DNA of 64,000 bases, taken from Paenibacillus sp. GTDB lineage: Bacteria > Bacillota > Bacilli > Paenibacillales > Paenibacillaceae. The stretch's first letter is position 1; each line of letters starts with the position of its first letter. Made by a program: the position numbers and the translations under genes. The notes beneath the pieces are model-generated. The model made no database searches and was not told where the DNA came from. It saw nothing but the letters and a program-made list of their open reading frames with translations. Shown here in pieces: positions 16,416 through 24,823 of the stretch. The DNA lies in assembly GCA_023512345.1 (NCBI GenBank), contig JAILZT010000013.1, positions 94,171 to 158,170 on the forward strand. Reading direction: 5' to 3'.

Positions 16416-17204
16416 ATGCAGAAGAAATTTGCGCTCACAAACAAGGCTGCGTGGGAAACGAAAGCGTATCAGGCTTGGGTACAGTTCCATGGATCTCCGA
16501 ATGAATTTGCTCAAACTTTGAAAAAAGATCCGCGGCATCCTTTAAGGTATTGGTTGAAGTACATAGGTAACCCATCAGGAAAGAAAGTATTGAACCTGCT
16601 TGGTTCTCACGGAAAGAAGGCCATTTGTTTAGCCTTGTTAGGCGCTGATGTTACCGTGGTAGATATTTCAGAAGAAAATCGCTTATATGCCAACGAGACA
16701 GCGGCTGCGGCAGGTGTGGAACTGAATTATATCTGTTCTGATGTTTTAGATATCCCCAATGAAGAGACGCTTGGAACATTTGATTTCGTATTGATGGAGT
16801 TCGGAATTTTGCATTATTTTACGGATTTGAGTCCCCTTTTCTCTTTGGTAAGTAGAAGATTAGCTCCAAATGGTCGGTTGATGTTAACGGACTTTCACCC
16901 TTTTGCCAGGACGTGGATGAAGACGAAAAATCTTCAATATCCCTCAGGGATCTATTTTGACGATACGATCAAAGAAGGTGAAGTTGCGTTTGCAAAGCTG
17001 CTTCCGGAAGAAGAGCGTTATGGGTTAGGCAAGGTGTTAACGCGAAGTTGGACTGTAGGAGATGTTATTACTTCAGTGGCATCTGAAGCGCTATTTATTC
17101 GTACATTTGAAGAGATAAGAAATAACGAGGGCTCTGGTTGTCCTGAATTTTATACACTAATTGCTGATAAATGTAATGTTCCGTTGGCTCCTCTACATCC
17201 CTGA
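16416..17204 (+). CDS. Class I SAM-dependent methyltransferase
   Basis: A 262-residue methyltransferase unrelated in detail to the one at 15399. The glycine-rich motif I is degenerate, KVLNLLGSHGKKAICLALLG (the usual xDxGxGxG is LLGSHGKKA), followed by DVTVVDISEENRLYAN (acidic ribose-binding Asp), YICSDVLDIP and FDFVLMEFGILHYFTDLSPL. This variant motif is seen in a Bacillales subfamily of unknown substrate. It is monocistronic, with its own promoter and a bidirectional terminator after it. Confidence 0.87.
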   Translation: MQKKFALTNKAAWETKAYQAWVQFHGSPNEFAQTLKKDPRHPLRYWLKYIGNPSGKKVLNLLGSHGKKAICLALLGADVTVVDISEENRLYANETAAAAGVELNYICSDVLDIPNEETLGTFDFVLMEFGILHYFTDLSPLFSLVSRRLAPNGRLMLTDFHPFARTWMKTKNLQYPSGIYFDDTIKEGEVAFAKLLPEEERYGLGKVLTRSWTVGDVITSVASEALFIRTFEEIRNNEGSGCPEFYTLIADKCNVPLAPLHP

Positions 17205-17255
17205 ACAGAGCGAATGCTCATGGGATATTAGTTATTTTTACTTGCGTGAATTCAC

Positions 17256-17302
17256 AAAAAGGCAGTTCTCAAGGAATGAATTCCTTAAGACTGCCTTTTT
17301 TT
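17256..17302. terminator. Bidirectional terminator
   Basis: AAAAAGGCAGT (17256-17266) pairs with ACTGCCTTTTT (17290-17300), with a further AAGGA/TCCTT pairing inside the loop. A runs on the left and T runs on the right let it serve both the + strand methyltransferase and the convergent tetR. Confidence 0.88.
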
Positions 17303-17314
17303 ATCCAATAAAAT

Positions 17315-18022
17315 CTATTTACTTCTAAATCCTTCTGCAGCTATGCCGTTCATGATAAATTTAATAGTCAACTCTATTTCCTCTTCGTCATTCCATTCCT
17401 TATCGGGCATGAGGAGGAGGCGTGCCAGAAGAAAGCCAATCACTGTCGAGACTGAGAATCGTATGATGGCAGGTGTAGGGACCTCGATAATTTCTCCCTT
17501 TTGTTTGAAATGCTCGATGATGATTTCTACCCGTTCTACCACTTTGCCGATGATATGCTCAACGAATTGTTCCCTTAGCGCGGGTTGGAAGGGGATCTCC
17601 TGAATCAGGATTTTAATGATTTTGAAATTTTTCCGAGCAAAATCCAACCGGTTCACAATAAATGCCCGCAGGAAATCTTCATAACTATCAAAAGGCAAAT
17701 CCAGCACTCCATTAAAGTTCCTGAGCACAAAAGGGGCAATCATCCGGCTCATCGTCGGGCCTACGATAGACAACAGCAGGTCCTTTTTGGTCTTGTAATA
17801 TCGAAAAATCGTTCCCTCCGCCACGCCTGCTTTTTGGGCGATTTCACTTGTAGCGGCAGCAGAGTAACCTTTATCTGAAAATACTTCAATAGCCGCCTGC
17901 AAGATGGCAAACTGCTTTGGTGTCATTTTCTCATCTTCACTTAGGTTGATCAGCTCCTGAATCCACTGTTCCCCCATATGGTCATCCGCGGCTTTATTCC
18001 CCGCAGCCTTATACTCCGTCAT
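17315..18022 (-). CDS. TetR family regulator
   Basis: A 235-residue repressor, last gene of the exporter operon. The DNA-binding domain (about 30-85) reads FAILQAAIEVFSDKGYSAAATSEIAQKAGVAEGTIFRYYKTKKDLL, a textbook TetR helix-turn-helix. The C-terminal ligand domain (KIIKILIQEIPFQPALREQFVEHI..., VSTVIGFLLARLLL) is of the YfiR/FadR-like type. The frame is open to 18058, but ATG 18022 (MTEYKAAG) has GGAGG at the right distance and is the start. The 20-bp palindrome at 19864-19883 in front of the ABC genes is its probable operator, making this an autoregulated efflux unit. Confidence 0.9.
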   Translation of the reverse strand: MTEYKAAGNKAADDHMGEQWIQELINLSEDEKMTPKQFAILQAAIEVFSDKGYSAAATSEIAQKAGVAEGTIFRYYKTKKDLLLSIVGPTMSRMIAPFVLRNFNGVLDLPFDSYEDFLRAFIVNRLDFARKNFKIIKILIQEIPFQPALREQFVEHIIGKVVERVEIIIEHFKQKGEIIEVPTPAIIRFSVSTVIGFLLARLLLMPDKEWNDEEEIELTIKFIMNGIAAEGFRSK

Positions 18023-18079
18023 TACGGCAACCCTCCAGACATCATCCTGTCCGTCCATATTAGCATAATGACGGCAATT

Positions 18080-19111
18080 TTACATTTTACGATGCTTCCG
18101 CAGAGCCAGCACATTTAACACCATGAATAGGATAGAGAAGCCGATCAACACATAAACGTCCACCGCTATATCGCTCCAGCCTTTGCCTCGAGTCATAATA
18201 TTCATCAATGCATCCGCACCGTAATAAAGAGGTGTAGCCAAGCCGACCCTTTGCAGCCACAAAGGAAGAGTCTCCATAGGGAATAACCCACTTAGGAAAA
18301 TTTGCGGCACAATAATGAGCGGAATGAACTGGATCATCTGCAGCTCATTTGCTGCAAATGCGGACAGCAGGGTACCCAGCGTAAGGGCGGTCATAGACAG
18401 CAGTAGCGTTAGCAACAATACGTAGCCGAAGCTTCCTATCATCAGAATGCCAAGCACCTGGATAGAGAACCAGGAAATCAATAAGGCTTGGAATACGGTA
18501 AATATCCCAAATCCGCATACATAACCAATAACAATCTCCCAGCGTTTCAACGGGGTGGAGAGGAGGCGCTCAAGCGTACCTGTTGTTCGTTCCCGCAGGA
18601 ACGAGACACCTGCTATTAGGAAGACGAAGAAGAATACGAATACACCGATCATGATCGGGCCGAATCGGTCGATCGTTTTCATATCCGCTGATCCGTACAG
18701 GTAGCTGATTTCCGGTTGAATCTTAACACCAGAAGCGGGTAAAAGATCCTGGAGAGTCTTTTCAAAGACCATCATCACAGCACGGTTGGCAGTGGGGTTG
18801 CTTCCTTCCAGCACTACCTGAGGTGAAGTTCCATTTAGGGTAACCAATGCATCGATAGCACCCTCTTTTAACGCATCCGTTCCTTGCTCAGCCGTTGAAT
18901 ATTCCTTCACCGTTGCCTCATGGCCTTTTATAGAAGAAGCTAACTTAGCCGCCTGCCCAGTTACACCGATTACAGGCTCATAAGCATTGCTGTTAAACAC
19001 CAAGCTCATTAAGCTCAGGACGATTAGAGGTGCGATGAACATGAGGGCCATTGTTCTTTTATCGTGAATAAATTGCTGTAAAATGCGTAGTGTTATCGCC
19101 CGGATTCTCAT
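18080..19111 (-). CDS. ABC-2 type transporter permease
   Basis: A 343-residue membrane subunit. TM1 near the N-terminus (TMALMFIAPLIVLSLMSLVF) is followed by a large extracytoplasmic loop (about 45-160), then five more TM segments, including IMIGVFVFFFVFLIAGVSFL, the amphipathic coupling region RERTTGTLERLLSTPLKRWEIVIGY, and VIGFSILF near the end. RERTTGTLERLLSTPLKRWE is the ABC2_membrane_3 (YhhJ/YbhR) signature. With the ATPase encoded just upstream (4-bp overlap) it would export drugs, lipids or similar hydrophobic compounds. Ribosome-binding site GGAGGTG. Confidence 0.92.
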   Translation of the reverse strand: MRIRAITLRILQQFIHDKRTMALMFIAPLIVLSLMSLVFNSNAYEPVIGVTGQAAKLASSIKGHEATVKEYSTAEQGTDALKEGAIDALVTLNGTSPQVVLEGSNPTANRAVMMVFEKTLQDLLPASGVKIQPEISYLYGSADMKTIDRFGPIMIGVFVFFFVFLIAGVSFLRERTTGTLERLLSTPLKRWEIVIGYVCGFGIFTVFQALLISWFSIQVLGILMIGSFGYVLLLTLLLSMTALTLGTLLSAFAANELQMIQFIPLIIVPQIFLSGLFPMETLPLWLQRVGLATPLYYGADALMNIMTRGKGWSDIAVDVYVLIGFSILFMVLNVLALRKHRKM

Positions 19112-19839
19112 GAACGCACACCTCCGTAATATAGAAATGCTTCTTCAATAGAAGCAGAATCTGTGGCCTGCAGCAGTCCATCAGGGGTATCCACCGCGAG
19201 CAGCTTGCCGTCCCGAATCATCGCTAGTCGGTCGCATTTCTCTGCTTCATCCATCACATGTGTGGTTAGCACAATCGTTGTTCCTCTTTTATTTAACGCT
19301 CTTAATTCATTCCAGATGGACAGTCGAAGCACCGGGTCAATACCAACTGTGGGTTCATCGAGAATGAGAAGAGGCGGTTCATGCAGCAAGGCAATGGCAA
19401 GTGATAAGCGACGCTTCATCCCACCTGAATATTGAGCCACACTTTTGCGTAAATGCTCCTCTAAATTAACCAGTTCCATGACTGCTTTGATCCTGCGTGT
19501 ACGTTGTTCACCCTTCAAGCCGTATAAGGAGGCAAAAAACTCTAAGTTTTCTTTCGCACTAAGCTCGGTGTAAAGCGCGTCGGACTGTGCCATGTATCCA
19601 ATCTGCTGCAGCATGGCGAGTTTGGGCATTTTGACTCCCAGCACATGGATCTCACCGGAGGTAGTTTCATCAATACCTGTCAGCAGCTTAACGAGCGTTG
19701 TTTTGCCTGAGCCGGAGGGTCCTAGAATACCGAAAGTTTCAGCTTGTTCCACTTGAAGAGAGATATCATCTAAGACCAACTTACGGCCAAAGGCCTTCCC
19801 TACATGGCTTACGTTGATAACTGGAGTCTCTTTATTCAT
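19108..19839 (-). CDS. ABC transporter ATP-binding protein
   Basis: The 243-residue ATPase has Walker A GPSGSGKTT (about 40-48), Q-loop YMAQSDALY, signature YSGGMKRRLSLA, Walker B LLILDEPTVGID and H-loop LTTHVMDEAEKC. SGGMKRR and the DrrA-like layout mark the ABC-2 drug/lipid exporter class. It is the first gene of the ATPase-permease-tetR operon, with GAGGAGA before ATG 19839 and the operator palindrome 25 bp upstream. Confidence 0.94.
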   Translation of the reverse strand: MNKETPVINVSHVGKAFGRKLVLDDISLQVEQAETFGILGPSGSGKTTLVKLLTGIDETTSGEIHVLGVKMPKLAMLQQIGYMAQSDALYTELSAKENLEFFASLYGLKGEQRTRRIKAVMELVNLEEHLRKSVAQYSGGMKRRLSLAIALLHEPPLLILDEPTVGIDPVLRLSIWNELRALNKRGTTIVLTTHVMDEAEKCDRLAMIRDGKLLAVDTPDGLLQATDSASIEEAFLYYGGVRS

Positions 19840-19863
19840 CTGTAATCTCCTCGATTCTTAATA

Positions 19864-19883
19864 ATGAGTGAGTACTCACTCAT
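19864..19883. promoter_or_regulatory. TetR operator
   Basis: ATGAGTGAGTACTCACTCAT is a perfect 20-bp palindrome 24 bp upstream of the first ABC gene. TGAGTGAGTACTCACTCA closely resembles operators of the YfiR-like TetR group, and the tetR gene is the last gene of this operon. Confidence 0.88.
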
Positions 19884-19933
19884 AAATATATACCAAACGA
19901 TATTTGTTGTAAATCACAAAATAAATAGGAGGA

Positions 19934-20308
19934 GGGTTAACCAAAAATTAGTGGGTAACGAAGTACCCTGCACCATGGGGAAAGGATGAAGATCGCCAAC
20001 TACACATCCTGCACCATAGACAAAGTATGAGAACGGCAACTATTTACCTACTCACTTCTGCCTTACGGACTGTAAAGCCTCTATTTATGCCTTAAGGGGT
20101 CATTCGAATCCTATGCGGACTCAGGAGACGCTATTCAATCAAAAACAGCCTCTTTAGGGTAGAAAAGCGATTAATAACGTCTCTGGTGTCCACATGAATT
20201 TTTAAACGTCAGCTTTTGCTCAAATAGGGTCTTCTCTGTCCGTATGGGTCATCTCTGAGTATAATGACGGATTTTCTCTTTAGGATCAGCATGCCTCTTG
20301 GTTAACCC
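19934..20308. repeat. Non-coding segment bounded by 11-bp inverted repeats
   Basis: GGGTTAACCAA (19934-19944) and its reverse complement TTGGTTAACCC (20298-20308) bracket 375 bp with no supportable ORF. Inside, a 41-bp unit starting CCTGCACCAT occurs twice (19967 and 20008), each copy containing GCCAACTA or GGCAACTA. No target-site duplication is evident. It may be a MITE-like insertion or chance; the termini are partly self-palindromic (GGTTAACC), which weakens the case. Confidence 0.4.
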
Positions 20309-20464
20309 ACAATTTCGGAATGGTGCCACCGTTTTTACAATCTTCAGTTCAATTTATAACAAAAAAAGATAAGTTAATATTTCCATAACATTCCTCTGTA
20401 ACGCATTTGACAATTGTAGACGAGAATTACATTAGCAGTTACCTACATGAAAAGGGTGAATAAT

Positions 20465-21907
20465 TTGAAAAACAGTAAATGGTTAAGCTCTGCTTTGGCA
20501 TCAGCACTTCTTGTTACCGCAGCAGCAGGAAGCGTCTCAGCAGCAAGCGCTAGCGGTGGGGTTAAAACTTCAGCTAACAATAATAAATCTGCTGTTTCTG
20601 CTGTGAGTAAAGTGAAAGAAGGTACTGTGACTTGGACAGTGAACGGTGCGCCGGTTACTTTCAGCACTATTGACAGCAGTGGTTATAAGTTGTATTCCAT
20701 GAGCCAGGTGGCAGCCGGATTAGGAGCCACATTTATGCAAGGAGCCAATGGGATTGAACTGAAAGACAGCAAAGGATTACATAAGATTCAACTGAAAACA
20801 GGATCAAAGAGCTATCTAGTGGATGGAACCCAGGCAACCTTTACTGTAGCTCCTGTAGTTTATAAAGGAAAAACATATGTAGAGCTTTCGAAGCTTGTGA
20901 ATGGTTTAGGCGGCGAACTACAAGTGAATCCTAACGCTATTTTGAGCGCAGCACGCCCAACGGGTGAATACGGAGGCCTGCATTGGACTGCAGATGGAAG
21001 CCTTATTGCCAATAAGGAAGATGCTGAAACTGCACAGATTTTCAAGTTTAGTACGACTCAAGGGAATTATGGAATCTTCTCGACCGACGAGAGAGCAGCA
21101 GATTTCACAGTTTCGCCCGATCAGCGTTGGGGAGCTTTTTCAGATGATAAAGGATTATTGAACCTAATAGATTTGTCTAACGGTGTTATTAAGCCGCTGG
21201 GTACGGATAGTTCGGTGAAGACGGATCTTACTTGGTCACTCGATGGTACAAAAATTTATTTCATCCAGGGAGATAAACAAGAGAAGATTGCACAAATTGC
21301 TGTAGAGACCGGCACGGTAACGGAAGTATTAGCGGATAAAGTGGAGAATAAATCGGAGCTGCGTATTTCTGCAGACGAAAAAATGGCCGTGTACATCGTG
21401 AATATTACAGGTGTAGCTAAAAATGATGCGGACAGTACCGAAGATTCACTCACCGTCGATTACAGCAAAGCAGGCGAGCAGGTATTCAAGCTGGAGCTAG
21501 GAAACAAAGAGGCTAAGCCGGTTGCCTTAACAACTACACCGGACAACAAACTGTATCCTGAAATTCTGGCGGATGGCATCGTGTTCTTGAGTGCAGATCC
21601 AGACGGTAATACACTCAATACGCTGAAATGGGTTAAAGCGGATGCGACGATTGCTGACATCACACTGGATATCGAAGTGAACTGGTCTGCCAAAGTGGGC
21701 AACGGATTACTTGTAGCAGGATTAGCCGCAGATGGAAGTACACGTATTTATTCTATAACTGTAGCAGGAGCAACAACAGAACTGTACCGCACCAGTCAGG
21801 ACGTATCCGAAGTCGCTGCATCGATCGACGGTAGTACGCTCGCCATCATCAGCGAAGGTAAAATCTTAGTCATTCAAAATACTACAGCATTGCAGCTTAC
21901 AAAATAA
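20465..21907 (+). CDS. Secreted copper-amine-oxidase-N / beta-propeller protein
   Basis: A 480-residue exported protein. A signal peptide (SSALASALLVTAAAGSVSAASA) precedes a copper-amine-oxidase-like N-terminal domain (about 45-155: YKLYSMSQVAAGLGATFM..., VVYKGKTYVELSKLVNGLGG), which here is a wall- or ligand-binding module, not an oxidase. Residues about 165-480 look like a WD40/TolB-type propeller with repeated motifs GGLHWTADGSLIA, DFTVSPDQRWGAFSD, DLTWSLDGTKIYFI and ELRISADEKMAVYI. TTG at 20465 preceded by AAGGGTG is preferred to ATG 20447, which has no ribosome-binding site. It lies 40 bp before pstS on the same strand and is probably cotranscribed with it. The function is unknown. Confidence 0.8.
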   Translation: MKNSKWLSSALASALLVTAAAGSVSAASASGGVKTSANNNKSAVSAVSKVKEGTVTWTVNGAPVTFSTIDSSGYKLYSMSQVAAGLGATFMQGANGIELKDSKGLHKIQLKTGSKSYLVDGTQATFTVAPVVYKGKTYVELSKLVNGLGGELQVNPNAILSAARPTGEYGGLHWTADGSLIANKEDAETAQIFKFSTTQGNYGIFSTDERAADFTVSPDQRWGAFSDDKGLLNLIDLSNGVIKPLGTDSSVKTDLTWSLDGTKIYFIQGDKQEKIAQIAVETGTVTEVLADKVENKSELRISADEKMAVYIVNITGVAKNDADSTEDSLTVDYSKAGEQVFKLELGNKEAKPVALTTTPDNKLYPEILADGIVFLSADPDGNTLNTLKWVKADATIADITLDIEVNWSAKVGNGLLVAGLAADGSTRIYSITVAGATTELYRTSQDVSEVAASIDGSTLAIISEGKILVIQNTTALQLTK

Positions 21908-21947
21908 AACTAATATGACGGCGAAAAGCCGAGAGGAGAAACAACTC

Positions 21948-22808
21948 ATGAAGGTATTTAAACAGCTTACAGTCACGGCGCTTACAGCCGTAATCGCAGT
22001 AACAGCATCTTTTGCAGGAATTGCTTCCGCGACGGATTCTTTGAAGGGTAAAATCACCGTAAACGGCTCCACGGCACTCTTGCCATTGACGCTTCAAGCA
22101 GCTAAGGAATTTCAAAAGCTTCATCCGAAGGTGAAAATTGCAGCTTCAGGTAAAGGTTCCGTAACAGGCCCGCAAGCTGTGAAAAAAGGAATTGCCGACA
22201 TCGGTGCCTGCGACTGGGATGCGAGCATGGATGTTCCGGGCTTCAAAGCGTTTGACGGACAAGTAGCGAACAAGGTAGCGGTCATTCCTTTTGCTACAAT
22301 CGTGAACAAGAATGTGGGTGTAGAGAACCTCACAACAGAACAGCTTAAAGGAATTTACTCCGGCAAAATCAAGAACTGGAAGGAAGTTGGCGGATCGGAT
22401 GCGGATATCGTAGTGATCACCCGTGCCTTTGGTTCCGGTACACGTGTTAACTATCAAGCGAAGGCTCTTGCCGGCGGCGATATCGTTAAGAAAGAGAAAA
22501 ACTATAAAGAAACAGGCTCCAGCGGGGACATGAAGACTGCTGTTGGAACAACGCCTAATGCTATTGGATATATCGACCTTGTCTATGTTACCGGCAGTGA
22601 TATCAAAGCTGTGAAGTTTAACGGCGTTACTGCTTCCACAGATAACGTAATCAATGGATCTTACAAGATTTGGGCTTACGGTTACTACATGACTAAAGGT
22701 CAACCTACGGGCGCAACGAAAGAATTCATCCAGTATGTACAAAGTAAGAAATTCCAACAAGGCTCGCTGAAAAAGCTGAAATTCATCCCGATTTCTGCAA
22801 TGCAATAA
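21948..22808 (+). CDS. pstS: Phosphate ABC transporter substrate-binding protein
   Basis: The 286-residue periplasmic-type binding protein has signal peptide MKVFKQLTVTALTAVIAV...ASA without a lipobox cysteine, which is unusual for a Gram-positive. The mature part starts KGKITVNGSTALLPLTLQAA, the phosphate-binding GSTAL loop of PstS-like proteins, followed by KGIADIGACDWDAS, YSGKIKNWKEVGGSDADI and the RAFGSGTRVNY binding loop. ATG 21948 follows GAGAGGAG and is preferred to the upstream in-frame ATG 21915. It should capture phosphate for PstC/PstA. How the protein stays at the cell surface without a lipid anchor is not evident. Confidence 0.88.
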   Translation: MKVFKQLTVTALTAVIAVTASFAGIASATDSLKGKITVNGSTALLPLTLQAAKEFQKLHPKVKIAASGKGSVTGPQAVKKGIADIGACDWDASMDVPGFKAFDGQVANKVAVIPFATIVNKNVGVENLTTEQLKGIYSGKIKNWKEVGGSDADIVVITRAFGSGTRVNYQAKALAGGDIVKKEKNYKETGSSGDMKTAVGTTPNAIGYIDLVYVTGSDIKAVKFNGVTASTDNVINGSYKIWAYGYYMTKGQPTGATKEFIQYVQSKKFQQGSLKKLKFIPISAMQ

Positions 22809-22848
22809 ATAACAGTATTTCTTCATTAATATCATAGTGAACGGAAAC

Positions 22849-22884
22849 AGCGGCCAGTCCCGGACATCAATGGGATTGGCCGCT
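22849..22884 (+). other. Intercistronic hairpin between pstS and pstC
   Basis: AGCGGCCAGTCCC (22849-22861) pairs with GGGATTGGCCGCT (22872-22884), 13 bp with one G-T, around a 10-nt loop. There is no T run, and the pstC ribosome-binding site GGGAGGGAAAGG follows directly. It probably protects pstS mRNA 3' ends or attenuates pstC so that binding protein is made in excess. Confidence 0.75.
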
Positions 22885-22900
22885 TACGGGAGGGAAAGGT

Positions 22901-23851
22901 ATGGGGGCTCCAGTACACAACCTGGCAACCAAAGTAATCGATGCAGGTGTTAAAAAAGATAGTATAGTCCGTAAACGTCATAAGAGACATATGATCAGTA
23001 ATACTTTTTTTAAGAACTATTTTTTATTCAGCATTTTAGCGCTTTGTTTTGTACTGGGTCTTGTTTTTATATTTATCGGCAAAACGGCGCTGCTTCTCTT
23101 CGGGCAAGTCTCACCGGTGGATTTTTTCCTCTCCTTCAATTGGACACCGGAAGAGGATGCTTTTGGAGCTGCAGCCTTCATAGTAAATACATTGTCGCTT
23201 ACGGCTCTTACCTTGCTGATAGCCGTTCCGATTTCTATCGGTATGGCGGTGCTTACCGCTGAAATTGCTCCACAATGGATGAAAACCTTTGTCCGCCCCG
23301 TATTGGATTTGCTAGTCGGCATTCCTTCTATCGTTTACGGTTATCTCGGCTTGACTGTACTGCTTCCATTTCTGCGCAGAGTTAGTGGCGAGAGTCTTGG
23401 AGATGGTCTGCTGGCGGCGGCACTTGTGCTGGCCTTAATGGTTCTTCCGACCATTACCCGAATCAGTGATGATGCCATCGTAGCGGTTCCGCGCAAATAC
23501 CGGGATGCTGCTTACGCGCTTGGCTCAACTCGATTGCAGGTGATCATGCGTGTGGTCCTCCCGGCATCGAGTCGGGGAGTCATTTCGGCAGTTATTTTGG
23601 GCATGACAAGGGCTGTGGGTGAGACGATGGCTGTTGTTATGGTGATTGGGAATACACCACAGTTGGCTAAGACGCTGTTTACACCTACCTCGGTTCTTAC
23701 GAGTAACATCGTTATGCAAATTTCTAACGTGGAATTTGAGTCCACCTGGAATTATGCCCTGCATATGATGGCCTTCTTACTGCTCCTAATCTCATTTGTA
23801 CTTATACTCATTATTCGAATATTAGGCAGAAAAAGGAGGGGGCAGGCATGA
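22901..23851 (+). CDS. pstC: Phosphate ABC transporter permease
   Basis: The 316-residue inner-membrane permease has six predicted TM segments after a basic N-terminus (RKRHKRHM). Family marks are FSFNWTPEEDAFGAAAFIVNT (F-W-P...FG), the start of the transport domain SLTALTLLIAVPISIGMAVL, the substrate-path segment LVGIPSIVYGYLGLTVL, and the EAA-like cytoplasmic loop YRDAAYALGSTRLQVIMRVVLPAS. It pairs with PstA (4-bp overlap). The ATPase PstB is not encoded nearby. Confidence 0.92.
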   Translation: MGAPVHNLATKVIDAGVKKDSIVRKRHKRHMISNTFFKNYFLFSILALCFVLGLVFIFIGKTALLLFGQVSPVDFFLSFNWTPEEDAFGAAAFIVNTLSLTALTLLIAVPISIGMAVLTAEIAPQWMKTFVRPVLDLLVGIPSIVYGYLGLTVLLPFLRRVSGESLGDGLLAAALVLALMVLPTITRISDDAIVAVPRKYRDAAYALGSTRLQVIMRVVLPASSRGVISAVILGMTRAVGETMAVVMVIGNTPQLAKTLFTPTSVLTSNIVMQISNVEFESTWNYALHMMAFLLLLISFVLILIIRILGRKRRGQA

Positions 23852-24738
23852 GCGGATTTACTCGAACTCGCCATACAGCTCGCGCCCAAAAGCTCGACAA
23901 GCTGGCAACGATCGGCTTTTATTGTCTAGGTGCGTTAGTTATGCTGCTTATTTTTTGGCTCTTGTTAACCATTCTCGGCAAAGGTCTGCCGGGGTTAAGA
24001 CCCGACTTTCTGATGAAGCAGCCTGAAGAAATAGATGCAGGCGGGGGAATCGGACCTGTACTGTTCAACTCGTTCTATATTCTCTTTATATCACTAATTG
24101 TTTCAATCCCCCTTGGCATAGGCGCAGGCATTTATATGGCGGAATATGCACCTGACAACGGTTTTACCAGCGCTCTTCGGATGGCTGTCGAGGCTTTGTC
24201 ATCGGTTCCTTCTATAGTATTCGGGATGCTCGGCTTAGCTATCTTTGCTGAATATTTTCAAGTAGGTCTTACGATTCTCGGAGGTGGAGTGAGCTTAGCG
24301 CTGCTAAATCTCCCTATGCTCGCCCGGGTAACGGAGGAAGCGGTTCGTTCAGTACCAGGTGAACTTCGAGAGGCGGGATACGCTCTGGGGACGACCAAAT
24401 TCCATGTTATTCGGAAAATAGTGCTGCCGGTGGCACTGCCGGCAATCATTACCGGGATTTGTCTCGTAGCTGGACGTGCATTCGGGGAGTCTGCCGTTAT
24501 CATTTTGACAGCGGGTCTTAGTACCTCTGGGGAAATGTGGGACTTCAATCTCTTCTCGCCGGGTGAAACGCTGGCTGTACATTTGTGGTATGTGCAATCC
24601 GAGGCGATTGTTGAAGATGCGCGACAAATCGCGGATAAGTCTGCAGCGGTGCTAGTAATTGTTGTTTTATTCATCAACCTGGCCTTCCGTCTACCTTTAT
24701 GGTGGGGAAAACGGCGTCAGGGCTTATCCCATAAGTAG
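23848..24738 (+). CDS. pstA: Phosphate ABC transporter permease
   Basis: A 296-residue partner of PstC with six TM segments. It contains GGGIGPVLFNSFYILFISLI at the start of the transport domain, ALSSVPSIVFGMLGLAIF, the EAA loop LREAGYALGTTKFHVIRKIVLPVALPAIITG, and a GRAFGESAVIILTAG segment common to PstA. The start overlaps the pstC stop (ATGA). A strong terminator follows and the next gene is convergent, so the transcription unit ends here without pstB or phoU. Confidence 0.92.
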   Translation: MSGFTRTRHTARAQKLDKLATIGFYCLGALVMLLIFWLLLTILGKGLPGLRPDFLMKQPEEIDAGGGIGPVLFNSFYILFISLIVSIPLGIGAGIYMAEYAPDNGFTSALRMAVEALSSVPSIVFGMLGLAIFAEYFQVGLTILGGGVSLALLNLPMLARVTEEAVRSVPGELREAGYALGTTKFHVIRKIVLPVALPAIITGICLVAGRAFGESAVIILTAGLSTSGEMWDFNLFSPGETLAVHLWYVQSEAIVEDARQIADKSAAVLVIVVLFINLAFRLPLWWGKRRQGLSHK

Positions 24739-24753
24739 TTTATGAAATACGAA

Positions 24754-24804
24754 GGGGTGTCCCAGCAGCCATTTTCATGGCTATGCGGGACACCCCAAAT
24801 TTTT
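24754..24804. terminator. Terminator between pstA and hcp
   Basis: GGGGTGTCCC (24754-24763) pairs with GGGACACCCC (24787-24796), with an inner GCC/GGC stem, followed by AAATTTTTG. It is placed to stop pstA transcription and could also act on hcp. Confidence 0.88.
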
Positions 24805-24823
24805 GATACATGTATGTTGACTA

